Below are positions 13,126 to 25,100 of a DNA stretch of 64,000 nt, piece after piece. Each line of letters starts with the position of its first letter. Position 1 is the first letter of the stretch. This DNA comes from Lagopus muta (lineage: Eukaryota; Chordata; Aves; Galliformes; Phasianidae), in contig NC_064449.1 in NCBI RefSeq assembly GCF_023343835.1, forward strand, positions 3,199,778 through 3,263,777, given 5' to 3'. Below the pieces are notes generated by a model. That model saw only the letters and a list, made by a program, of their open reading frames with translations. It made no database searches and had not been told where the DNA came from. The translations under genes were made by a program, and so were the position numbers.

Positions 13126-16100
13126 GTGAGTCACCTGTGCTTGGCCTTGCTCCTTCAGACAGCGTTCAGGGCTGCTGTAATCCATAGGGCGAACCCCTCT
13201 GTGCTGGGTGAACAAAACCAGCTGCTTGGGGTGAATGAGAAGGTTGGTAGCTGTGCTGGCCAGGTTGGCAAAGGACAACGTCAAGCACTGCCTCAGCCAC
13301 AAGCAAAATGAATGGATGGGAAGGATCTTCCAGGACCTTCACCATGGAGCTTCTGTCTGTACAGCTTAACCTCTAAGGCCATGGTGGGAAGATCTGTAAG
13401 GTTTGGGTCCTTTTTGCTGTTTCCCATGCTTGCAAAGAAAGCAGCGATCTTCCCCTACCTCTGAGCCAGTCATGCATGGAAGTAGAACGATACATTAGCA
13501 GGATGTATAGCATTTTTTACTTCCCTTCTCTGATGAGAATCACTGGAACTAGTGGGGTAGAAGATGTCCAACCCTACCACCCTGCCACTTTTTAAGCTAT
13601 CTGGAAGAGCTTTTCCTAAAATCTCTCAATTTCTTCTTTCCTGCTCCCACCTGCTCCCTGCTGGTCCCTCGCCTTCTCTTCCCCTCCCCTTGGTGTGGAG
13701 CAGCAGGTCCTTGAAGTAAGTATGGAGGCTTGGAGGGCGCTTGCCTACACGTGCACCCAATCACCATGCATGCATGTCGTTATGTATGCCTCACCTCGAC
13801 TTCTTCCCATCTCTTGCTTTCCAGATCTGTCTTCCCTATTTGCATGGCTCAGGGCCCACGTTGGAGTCAGAATCACAGGGGTTGGAAGGGCCCCTTGGGG
13901 ATTATTTAGTACAGAGCGTTGGCTTTCTCTTACATGGTCATTCACAGTGTGTTCATCACTGGTTTGGATATCAAATGCTCTCAGTACAATCTCTGTATTA
14001 TACCTCTTATTTTCCTTGTACCCCTTTTCTCCAACCCACACAAATCATGACAGTGGTGGGAAGAGACAGCTCAGAAACAATTACTCACCTACAAGCAGCT
14101 TTCTAATACCTACAGCAGCCTTTACCCTGCAGAAACAGCAAGATGTTCTTTGCTAATAGTCCTTCGTGCAGCCAAACATTTCCAGCCACATGGAAAACAA
14201 CAAAAGACAGGAGCCCACAGAGGCCAAGAGAACAGTAGGATATGCCGAATTTGTCTGTCATCCATGTTGAAAGGAGTTGAAAAGAGACCATAGGGCATAT
14301 TTAGGGTTGTACTGGAGTGGAGAACAGCATACACAGTTTTCAAAGGTCCCATGTGCACAAATCTGGAAAAAAGGTTCCTTTTTCTTGGTTAAACAAAAAG
14401 TGACCTTGGCTGGTGCTGATTCATCCTGTGCACCGTTCCCAGCTAAGTGAATCACAGAGGTTTTGCTTGGCACGTTGTCCCTCCTCACCTAAAATCACCG
14501 CCCTTGACAATTAAAAGAAATGAACCAATTTTAAAGGCATCCCATCTCTGGGAAATTAAAAATAAGCGTGGCACAGAAAGGAGCCTTCATGAATAAAAAG
14601 AAAGAAAAATCCCCAGTGAGAAACCTGGTGAATGTACTACAATTTAGAAGAGCATACAGGCAGTGCATTACACAGCCCTGCAGGGAGCAGGAGCTCATGG
14701 GCTCTCCTCCCTGTGCTCTCCAGCATCCATGCAGCAGAAAATCCCACCATCTGCTCAGGCAGGGATGGACCTGGAGCAGTAGCTAGTTTCATTCTTGCAA
14801 GTTTTAGGGTAGAAGGGGTAGCAGTTGTTCTCTTGCACGCAGGTGCTGAATACATACACGTATATTTCGGGGGGTTTTTTCTGCTTCATTTCTCTCATGG
14901 GGATGTGGTTTCCCCCATCTGCGCTACCTGCAAAGTATGGGGTTCAAGCCAGCTCTCATCCCTCTGCAGATCAAAATGCTGACGGACAGAAAGCGAGAGC
15001 TGGAGCATCGCCTTAGTGCCATGATGGAGGAGAACGACCTGCTTCAGGGAACGGTGGAGGAGCTGCAGGACCGAGTCCTCATCTTGGAGAGACAAAGCCA
15101 TGACAAGGACCTGCAGGTGAGAAGGCAGCAATGGAAGAGGGAAGAGGACAGGAGGTGGGAAATGGGCCAAGGATGTGGTTTGGGGTAAAATCAACCAGAA
15201 AGATAACAAGGAACTGGGAGAATGGAAGAACTGAACATCTTTAAGTTGCACCGGGGAGGTTTCAGGTTAAATATTAGGAAAAAAAAGAGTGGTGATGCAG
15301 TGGCACAGGCTGCTGAGGAAGTGATGGGGTCACCATGCCTGGAAGTGTTCCAGAACTGTGGGACGTGGTTATTGGGCATGGTGGGGTGGGCTGGGGTTGG
15401 ACTCTTAGAGATCTTTTCCAACTGTAATGATTCCATGATTCTCTGAGGGAATAAAATGCAAGGATCTGTTCTCCATAGAGATGGAAAAAAAGATGGAGCA
15501 TCTTGATACAAAGAGCAATTTGGGGAGAGCCGAGCAAAGGAACAGGAGGGAAGGCTGGGAGAAGAAGGGAAATGTAAAAGGAAGCAGAAAACACTGACTG
15601 TGTTTCATATCACTTAATGTTTTAGTAGCAGCATTGGCTCCAGAAGGGGGTCATTTACTCTGGCCTGGAGGACGGTGAAGCTCTATAGCTCGGGTGGTTT
15701 CCCAGCAAGCTCCATCTCACCAAACATCGCTCCCTGGAGAAAAGCTGGCATGGCTGTAGCTTTGGGCATCTTCATAGAGAGCACAATTGTACCTCACTTT
15801 ACTTTTACTTCACATCTGACAACCTCTTGCACCCCCAGCTCTTCAGAACAGTCAGAATCTTTTTTTCCCTCTCTTTAGAGGCACAAGAAAGCTGCCAATG
15901 TTTCAGACAGCAGCACCCTCCCCAGCACGTTCAGCTCTGCTGCTCACACAACACCTGGCTGTGCCCCAGCCCCGTGCACAGCTCCTGCCCAGGCAGAGCA
16001 CAGCTCAGTGCCTATGAAATCACACAGTTGGGTGACCATGGATAAGCCCCAAAACAAATCAGTGCCAGTGCTGCGTCTTGTGTGTTTCAAACACTCCACT

Positions 16101-19100
16101 AACTCAGGTTGCAAAGCAGTGAATTAGGGAGTTTGACATCAGAGTTTTGTGTCAGAATGTTTATAGTTATAAGGAGACGTCTTTCAAGGTGTATTTATAT
16201 TGCTTTTCTTTTTTTGGTTCAGTTTCTGTTGTGTTAGCTTTAGTAAGCTTTTTTCAGCCAAGTCTCAGCTTCTTCACAGCATTCCTCATTTTAGCACAGA
16301 TTAACCTGCTGATTTCATCTTCCAGTGTCTAATAACATTTGGAGATTACTTAGCTCCAATAAACAGTAACATCAGCCAAGAGTGTTTTCCTTCTGGTTGG
16401 AAACCCTCTTTCATGCCAGCTCCTCCTCCCTTTCAGGTCCTTCATGAATCAAGAGATTCATCCAGTCCATATCACCTCCACTAACACTGTTTCCTCTGCT
16501 TATTTAATTTTCTTTGGAAGCTGCACCAAAGCCAGATGGAGCTCCAGGAGGTGCGGCTGTCCTACCGGCAGCTGCAGGGGAAGGTAGAAGAGCTCAGCGA
16601 GGAGAGAAGTCTCCAAAATTTCAACACAACCAGCACGTCCCTGCTGTCTGAGATAGAGCAGAGCATGGAGGCAGAGGAGCTGGAACAAGAACGAGAACAG
16701 GTATTTGCCCTCCTGCCCCTGACAATGCCCACGGACCTCACCAGCCCCAGAAAGAGATGTGAAATGTTGGATCTGGGCTTGAAGCTGAGCCCACAGCCAG
16801 AAATTCATAGAATCACAGAATTATACAATGGCCTGGGTTGGAAAGGACCACAATGATCATCTAGTTTCAACCCCCCTGCTCCATGCAGGGTCACTAGCCA
16901 GCAGACCAGGCTGCCCAGAGCCACATCCAGCCTGGCCTTGAATGCCTGCAGGGATGGGGCATCCACAGCCTCCTTGGGCAACCTGTGCCAGTGTGTCACC
17001 ACCCCACCTCTGTTAGGGTTGTGGTCCCAACTCTAGGAGTAAATTTCAAAACCAATAGAGCAAACCAGGTGAATATTTGTGAGCTTTAGCAATCACACGC
17101 CTCGTTGCAGTGGAGGTGGAGGACCTCTGCAGCCTTGACACCCAAAGCTTACCTGGGGCTCTCTCATTCCAGCTGAGGCTGCAGCTCTGGGAGGCATATT
17201 GCCAAGTGCGGTATCTCTGCTCCCATCTCAGAGGAAATGACAGCGCAGACTCCGCCGTCTCCACGGACTCCTCCATGGATGAGTCTTCAGAAACCTCATC
17301 AGCCAAAGATGTCCCGGCCGGCAGCCTACGGGCAGCTCTCAGCGAGCTGAAAAGGCTGATACAAAACGTGCTGGATGGGGCAGACTCCACGGTGAGTTGG
17401 CAGCACTGTTATTGCCCGTGTCTCCTTGCCCAAGATGTCACAGGCTCTCACTTGACCCTGAAGTCCCTTGTCTCTGAGAAAGCCCGTGGGGAAGAGCTGT
17501 CTTGGCTCACTGCCTGCTCTCTGTCAAAACATCATAGAGTCATGAATGGCCTGGGTTGAAAAGGCCCACAATGCTCATCCAGTTCCAACCCCCTGCTGTG
17601 TGCAGGTCACCAACCAGCAGCCCAGGCTGCCCAGAGCCACATCCAGCCTGGCCTTGGATGCCTGCAGGGATGGGGCATCCACAGCCTCCTTGGGCAACCT
17701 GTGCCAGTGCCTCACCACCCTCTGTGTGAAAAACTTCCTCCTAATATCCAACCTAAACCCACCCTGTCTCAGTTTAAGACCATTCCCCTTTGTCCTATCA
17801 CTATCCTCCCTCACGTCAGCCAAGAGCCAAACCAGCACATGGGATTTCAGCCCATGGATTTCAAGGTTACGTGTTTGAGCAACTCTCGTCAATCTTAGAG
17901 TCATTCTGGGAAATGAATGAAAGGAGATTTAAGGCTTGCAGCAAGTTTGAGTTCCAACATGGAAATACTGCAGATGGCATCCCAGTTCAGTTATTTCTGT
18001 TATGATTTGTCTTTGTAGCAATAGTGTAGTGAAACCTTGTAACCCCTATACAGGTAGATTTTGGCTCTACAACTGGGGCTGCATACAGATGTTTTGGTGA
18101 GACCAGCCATGAATCCATCACCATGTGAGGCTTTTGCTGGTATGCAGTGGTGTTAAGGCATACACCTTCGGCACTGTGAGGGGATGGCATCCACAGGAGC
18201 ATAGAATTACAAGAAAACACCTGGATTTCTGCAAAGTATCAAAAATGAAGACTATTTTCATCACCTGCAAGCATTGCTAGCATGACTTATTTGAGAGGCC
18301 ATGCTGATGCAGGCAGTGCAGACCTTGCAAATGCAGAGTCACGTGCAAGCTGTCGCCCTCCTCATTTCAGTAACTGTAGCAGCTGGTAGGAAGCTGAACA
18401 TGGAGGTGAAGTGGTATTTGCCAAAGAAAAAAACAGTCCTGGAACAGGCTTGCAAACACAGAATGCAGTCCCACCTGGGGTCATTAGGTCTCAGTGAATT
18501 TGGTTTATGCTGAGCTAAGAGCACTGCCCTTCAAATTCATGCAACTGCCCTTTGAAAAAGAAAAAGCAAACAATAAAAACCTGATCAAGAGATTTCTCTC
18601 CTGCTGCCAGAGCTCTCGGCGGAGCGACGATGACTCCTTAGAGGAACAGATCAGGAGAACAAGTGAGGACTCAAGAGCCCTGAGGGAGTTAATGGAGGGA
18701 GAACGGGGGAAACTGAGGCAAAGTCTGGAGGAGCTGCAGAGGCTGCACAGCCAGGTTAGTAATGCCCACACTTTGCAGATGGCCTTTTAACACAGCGTTC
18801 ATCCCCAAGACACACATTCTGTAGAAGAGATCACCATGGTGAGTAGCCCAGAAGGATCTGGGTGAGCAACAGCTACAGTTGGATAAGGAAATCTGTATTA
18901 AACCCAGTGCAGAGGCTTTGTGCATGTTTGGATCAGAGCTTCTGCACTTTGCAGGTGTCCGGGTGCCCATCCCAGACATCATCCCAAGTAACCAAATGTC
19001 CTTTTGAACTTTTTACCCAATCTGCTTTAGCAGCCAGCCCGTCTCACTTAAACTTTTCTCAGCAGAAGATCCCAGAATATAGGGTTGCTTGATATGGGGT

Positions 19101-22100
19101 GCTGGAACCCATAGGCATCCATTCTGACCCATCTTGCACTAAGTCCTGTTTTTTCTATTTTATAATTTGCTTTTACCTGAGTACAGATGCATCTGCTGAA
19201 CAGACAAACCAGCACTGCTGTGTTGCACGTGGCACAAGGCTCACACCCTTCCAGCGCATCCCACTGCAGCATCGTGACACGTGCTAACTGCACACCCAGG
19301 GAGCCCTAATCATGGCCAAGCTGGCACCATGCTACACCCCTGAACCAACAAGGTTAATGCTAAATCAAACACAACAGCAGCAAATGATCCAATTCCAAAC
19401 CCAGAGCGTTGAATCAGACCGCATCTATCCACACTGAAGCCAGCAAAGGCATCATCTGAGGTCATGTTCCAAAGGCAGCAAGTGGAGACAACCAAAGACA
19501 CCCTTGGCAAAGCCTGTCTTCTATGGGACAAGGCTCCACATGCCACAGGAGATGTGGAGGCTGTGGTAGAAGCAGCCTTTGGCACAGCTGCTCGTGCAAT
19601 ACCAATTGCATTGGAGCAGAGGATGGGGTTACCACCCTTGGCTGCTTTTGCCCTTTCACCGCATCCTTTTGGAAAAAAGAAAACACAACCCTGTCCAAAA
19701 AGTCAGCACAACTGATGGACGCACAGGGCTGTAGGAGCTGTCTGCCCTCCATATGAAGATTCCTTTGAGGATTCAAGGGAGGTGGGTCAGGTGCTGGAAG
19801 GGTTTCCAGGTGGTAGAGGAGCATAACAGAGTGAGCGTGTGCCACAGACAAAGAAAAGTGTATGAAATACTGTGAATCCGTGCATGATTTCACAGCCTAT
19901 TAACTCGCTCCACACAGGACCAAACCAATAGATCATTTCCCAGACTATTTAAGACTCTGCACGCATTTTGAAGTCTAATTAAAAATGTAAGACGTGCCAG
20001 TAACACCTTCTGTGGTGCGAAAGGGAACTTTCACATCCTTTGTCTTCAGTTTCGCACCGCTTCAGAAGACGCAATGATGTAACTGTTCCCTCTCCTGAAA
20101 AAAAAAACAACAGGAAAAACAATCTCTCTTGCTGCTAGATTTGCAGCTTCTACAGGCAGGGCACCTCAGTCTCCAGGTTGCCCCCTGGCTTGTTTTCCAC
20201 CCTCCCTTGCCCTGTGCTCATCCTGGCTGTTCCACTCTCCCCTGTGAGCTCAGGTCACACTGCTGAGTGTGGAGATGACGACGCTGAAGGAGGAGCGGGA
20301 CCGGCTGAGGGGAGCTGCAGAAGACAAGGAGACGAGCGAACGGCTCCTGCAGGCCATCCGGGATCGGGACGAGGCCATCGCCAAGTGAGTGGGGACACAG
20401 CCTGAGCCAGGCTGCATTAGGGGTACAGGAGCACCTGCCTCCAGGGTGGCCGGTCTCAGCCCTGCTGGTGATGGGAAACGCTGGCGGAGCTTAAGAGTTC
20501 CTAGGAGCTACCCTATGGCAGGACTAGGGGGCTTTGGGGGATGCTGTGAGCCCTGATTTTGCCACCCATGGTGCTGGTGTGTGGCACACGACAAACTTAG
20601 GGAAGCAAATGGAATCCCTAACTCTGTCCTGTCTTTTTCTTCTTTTGCCCTTCCACATACACAGAATGGCCCAGGTTGGAAGGGACCTCAAGGATCATGA
20701 ATCTCCAACCCCCCTGCCACATGCAGGGCCACCAACCTCCCCACTTAATACCATGCCAGGCTGCCCAGGGCCCCACCCAGGCTTTGAATACCTCCAGCAT
20801 CCACAACCTCTCTGGGCAGCTGTTCCAGAACCTCACCACTCTCATAGTAAAGAACTTCCCCCTGACAACCAACCTAAATCTTCCCTTCCTCAACTTAAAA
20901 CTGTTTCCCCTTGTCCTGCTGTTATCTATCCTTTCAAAGAGTTGACTCCCCTCCTGTTTATAAGCTCCATTAACACACAAGACTTGCTTCCCTGCCCATC
21001 TCTATTGCAGCCTTGCCTGGACCTCATCCCTAAAGCATTCCTCTGCTCACTCTCTATCCTTTCCTGTTCCTGGGTCTTTTTTGCAATTCTCTTTTCCTCT
21101 GGTCGGGATTCTCACACTGTTTTGAATCTTTATTTTTCCCCATCTTCCTCCTCCCAGCCCTCTGCCATTTTGCTGCCCTGTACCCCATATCTCCTCCTTT
21201 GGCTCTGCACCCTGCAACCCTGCAGAACAGTGCTGCCCTGAGTTCTTTTCCCCAAGAAGAATGGGCAGAAGAATTCACCCCCCATCCTCTAGGTAGAAAG
21301 GATAGGCCTGATAATCTCCTCCAAAATGAGCTGGCCAGAACACCACCAGTGTATCTCCTTACAGACACACGTAATACTCAGGTGCTTGCGAGAATAGGAA
21401 GTGAGAGCATTGCAGCTCTGAGGATGCAGGGAGCTAAATCTCCATGCTGAGACCTTTTGTCTTTTTTTCAAGTGAACTTCTCACCCATGCTGCTCTTGCC
21501 CAGGTATCCAGCTTCTAAATTCCCACTGCTGTCCTCTGTTACACCTCCATCTGTTGGCATAAAGCAGGAGTGTCCCAGCTGCACAGCTGGGTGCAGAGAC
21601 GTTGTTCTGACATTTCCTGTGCTTGTGGGCTGCTGGTTCTTGCTGTGGCTATGGCAACGTGCAATAAATCCCACTGTAATATCCAAGCAGCAGTGGGGAG
21701 CTTCAGAGGAAAAGGCTATTCCAGGTTCTCAGACCCACAGCCAGGAGCAGAAGGGTACAGCTTCTCCACAGTGGTTAATGACCCTATAAAGCCCAGAGGA
21801 AGGGGACGTGACAAGTGTGCATGGATGAGTGGTGGGTGATTAACGAGCAGTAGCTGCAAGTGAAAGGAGACAGCACAGAGATGCTAGGAATGAAAGTGTC
21901 ATCGTGCAGACAGAGGGGATGCTGCATAGCAGCAAGCTGCCCAGCAGGCATGCAGTGCTCAGCCCACCTGCACCTCAAGGGTTAAGTCACGGCTGTTGAA
22001 GTGTTTCCCCCCCCCCCCAAAAAAAAAGCCCAACTCAATGCTGCACAAAAATAAAACCACCGCCTGAAGCAGACATCTGGCGTGGAACATTTTTAGCTTG

Positions 22101-25100
22101 AAGCTGAAGTTTGGCAAACATGGGAAGCAATAGGAAAAGAGGATTCTAGAATTGGAAGTGTTCGGCGATCGCTACCTGGAATATAAACACAGATTCCCAA
22201 ATTGCTCTTCTGCAGGGGAGCGTGAGGGAGCTGCTAGGAAGTGATGAATGAGAGACAGTTAATAAGATGCAATTATTCCTCCCCAAAATATTTTCAAAGA
22301 CAAATCGTTCCCAGCAAGTCACATTACAGTTTCCCCATCACACAGCAATTAATTGATAACTTCATGTTTGTGGCCAGGCAGCCTGCACCTACCTGTATGC
22401 TTCCCAGCACAGCAAGCATTTCCCAGCTCAGACAGCTTAGGGAATTGCTCCTTCCCAGGAGATAACTCCTTCCTGCTTCCCTGTAGCAGCTGGAGCATCC
22501 CACCACCAGGGTTTAGCCATGGGCTCACCTGCCCTCAGAATGCCTGGGATGACATCAGAGTGGCATTCCTGAGTGGCCCAGCTCCATGGAATCCGAGAGC
22601 TTTCTTTAAAGCTAATTATTTAATCCAAATAATTAATTTGATTTTTTAAGGAATGATAAACTGTTAAAGTATATGCTATGATAAATTCCTTCCTTCGGTT
22701 CTTTGCTCAGCCTAGGCCCCATCTCTAGAAACTGAAAGCAGAGTTGTACTTTTTGCAGGGTTATTTTTTCATATTGCTGGGCAGAAAAGGGGTCTTTGTT
22801 TTTTAGAGCATTCCATTTCATTTCCCATACATTAGTAAACAGAAGAAATGCAAAAATAATGTGTATAGAGATTCTAACTCATTTTAGTCCTCCATTTTTA
22901 ATGGCAGATCCTGCACATCGTTCAGATGTACAATATTATTTTGTAGAGCAGCACATCTGAATATTTTCTCCTATTTTTCATGATGTTACCTAAAATCTGC
23001 TTATTTTATAAGGTAAGAATTTCTGCAGTTCTGGCCCACTCTTCTGGGCCAGGTAAATAGACCAGAAAACAATGGAGAAATGCTGAGGATTTAGGGACTT
23101 GCCAATTAAATAGAATCATAAAATGGTTTGAGTTGGAAGGGACCTTTAAAGGGCAACTGGTCCAACTCCCCTGCAGTGCACAGGGACACCCACAGCCCCA
23201 CCAGTGCTCACAGCCCCATTCCTGACCATGGGTGTCTGCAGGAATGGGGCACCACCACCTCTCTGAGCAACTTGTGCAGTGCCTCACTGCCCTCAGTGTA
23301 AGGAACTTCTTCCCTATATCCAGTCTAAATCTTTCCTTTCTGTTTGAAACCATTTCCCCTTGTCCTATCACACAGACCCTGCTAAAGATTCCATCCCCTT
23401 TTTTGATTAAAATAAATAAATCATTGACTTCCGAGGGGTATGTTGAACATTTCCTTAAAATAATAATAATAACAATGAAGTGAAAAGTCCCATTTCTTGC
23501 TCTCCCCCCAGGAAGAACGCTGTGGAGGTGGAGCTGGCCAAGTGCAAGATCGACATGATGTCCCTCAACAGCCAGTTGCTGGATGCCATCCAGCAGAAGG
23601 TGAACCTCTCGCAGCAGTTGGAGGCCTGGCAGGTGAGCAGTTCCCCACTGCCACAGGGCAGGGTCTGAGGGCATACAGAGCACACAGCAGAGGAACCCAC
23701 CTGGGTGTCCGTGTGGGGGATGCCCTCAGCATCGAGATATGCAGATGCAGCACATCTGTTCCTGTAGCCAAGCAGGAGGTGGGAGGTGGGGATGTTGTGG
23801 TCACTGGTCCACTGCGTAGCACTGTTGTCAATGCAGAAGATGTGGCACGATGGAAAAGCTGAAATCAGAGCTCTCAACCAAGGTAAAATAAACAAATAAA
23901 TGAATAATCGGATCCCAAACCCACAGCAGGTGAGGGCAGATGCCCCAGAGATGTCCTTCTTAGGGTCAGTGGGACGGACCCGTGCCAAGCAGAGAGCTTT
24001 AATGGCAGACAAAAGATGGCAGACTCAGAGCCCTCTGAGAAACCGGCGCTGAGGGAGCATGGCTAATAGAAAATGAGCAGATACAAGAGAAAAGGTCCGG
24101 GTCAGTACAGGAAATTGGTGCAGACCCTGCAAGACCCCAGCTCTACTACCCCCCAACCTGACCGGTAGAAACCTCTCCCATACAACCTCACTCCTGTTTC
24201 AACTCCACCGTGTTTTCGTTTCTTTTTTCTTCTTCTCTTTCTCCTGCTTACAGTTTGCTTCCTCAGGGCTTTTTACTATCTGGCTCCTTTGGTTTCTGAT
24301 CTAGTGGCCTTTCTCAGTTCCTGTACCAACAGCTTTAGTCGTACACCCCTCCTGCCTTTGAGGTGAGATCCCTGCACCCGCTGAACACCCACCATCACCT
24401 CGCCTGCTCCATTCACTGCTGTCTCCACCTGCATCCACCTCTGTCCTCACCACCATCTGGCAAGAAACCAGCGGGGGTTCCTCATCACTCCTCAGGGCCC
24501 CGCATCCCCCAGCACCAGGGGCAGAACCCCGCAGCGAGGCTTTGCCCCCAGGTCATCATGGGGAAAGCCAAGCTGAGGTCCACATGTCATTAATGCTGTG
24601 TGCTCAGCTTGTCTAGCATCAGGAAAATTCCTGAGGGGCAGGCTGGGATTTTACTTCTCAGCTTCATTATCTAGCAAGTGATATGCAGCACTCTGCAGGT
24701 TTGAATGAGTGGTGTAAATTCAGCTGCTTACTAGTACCACCTAATCTGTATATGTGTATGTATATCATATACACACGCTCCAGCTTTCCTGGAGCACTGC
24801 GTTCAGATGTGGAGTCCTCAGTACAGGAAAGATATGGACCTGTTGTAGGTCACAAAAACGCTCCAAGGGATGGAACTTCTCCCTGTTAGGACAGGCTGAG
24901 AGCTGGGGCTGTGCATCCTGGAGAGGAGAAGGCTCTGGGGAGAGCTGAGAGCAGCCTTTGGTATCTAAAGGGGGTCTATAAGAAAAAAGGGGACAGACTG
25001 TTTAGCAGGATCTGTTCTGATGGGACAAGAGGAAATGGTTTCAAACAAAAAGAAGATGGGAGATTCAGATTGGATATAAGAAAGAAGCTGTTTACAATGG

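Larger units (their letters stand above)
13126..14969 (+). other. BICDL1: BICDL1 intron A-B
   Basis: 1.84 kb. Holds a short CR1-like tail at 13869 and, at 13701-13715, a candidate in-frame microexon with a long pyrimidine tract upstream. Nothing else was recognised. Confidence 0.8.
20385..23511 (+). other. BICDL1: BICDL1 intron F-G
   Basis: 3.1 kb. Holds antisense CR1 tails at 20661-20950 and 23111-23395, a C12A9 homopolymer junction at 22007-22027 and a short AAT repeat near 23459-23475. Confidence 0.85.

Noticed and set aside
20534..21241. 235-codon plus-strand open frame
   Set aside because: Its central part is an antisense CR1 tail and the rest is intronic low-complexity Pro/Leu/Ser sequence; it resembles no protein.
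23006..23683. 225-codon minus-strand open frame
   Set aside because: It is the complement of BICDL1 exon G plus an antisense CR1 and intron; a shadow frame.
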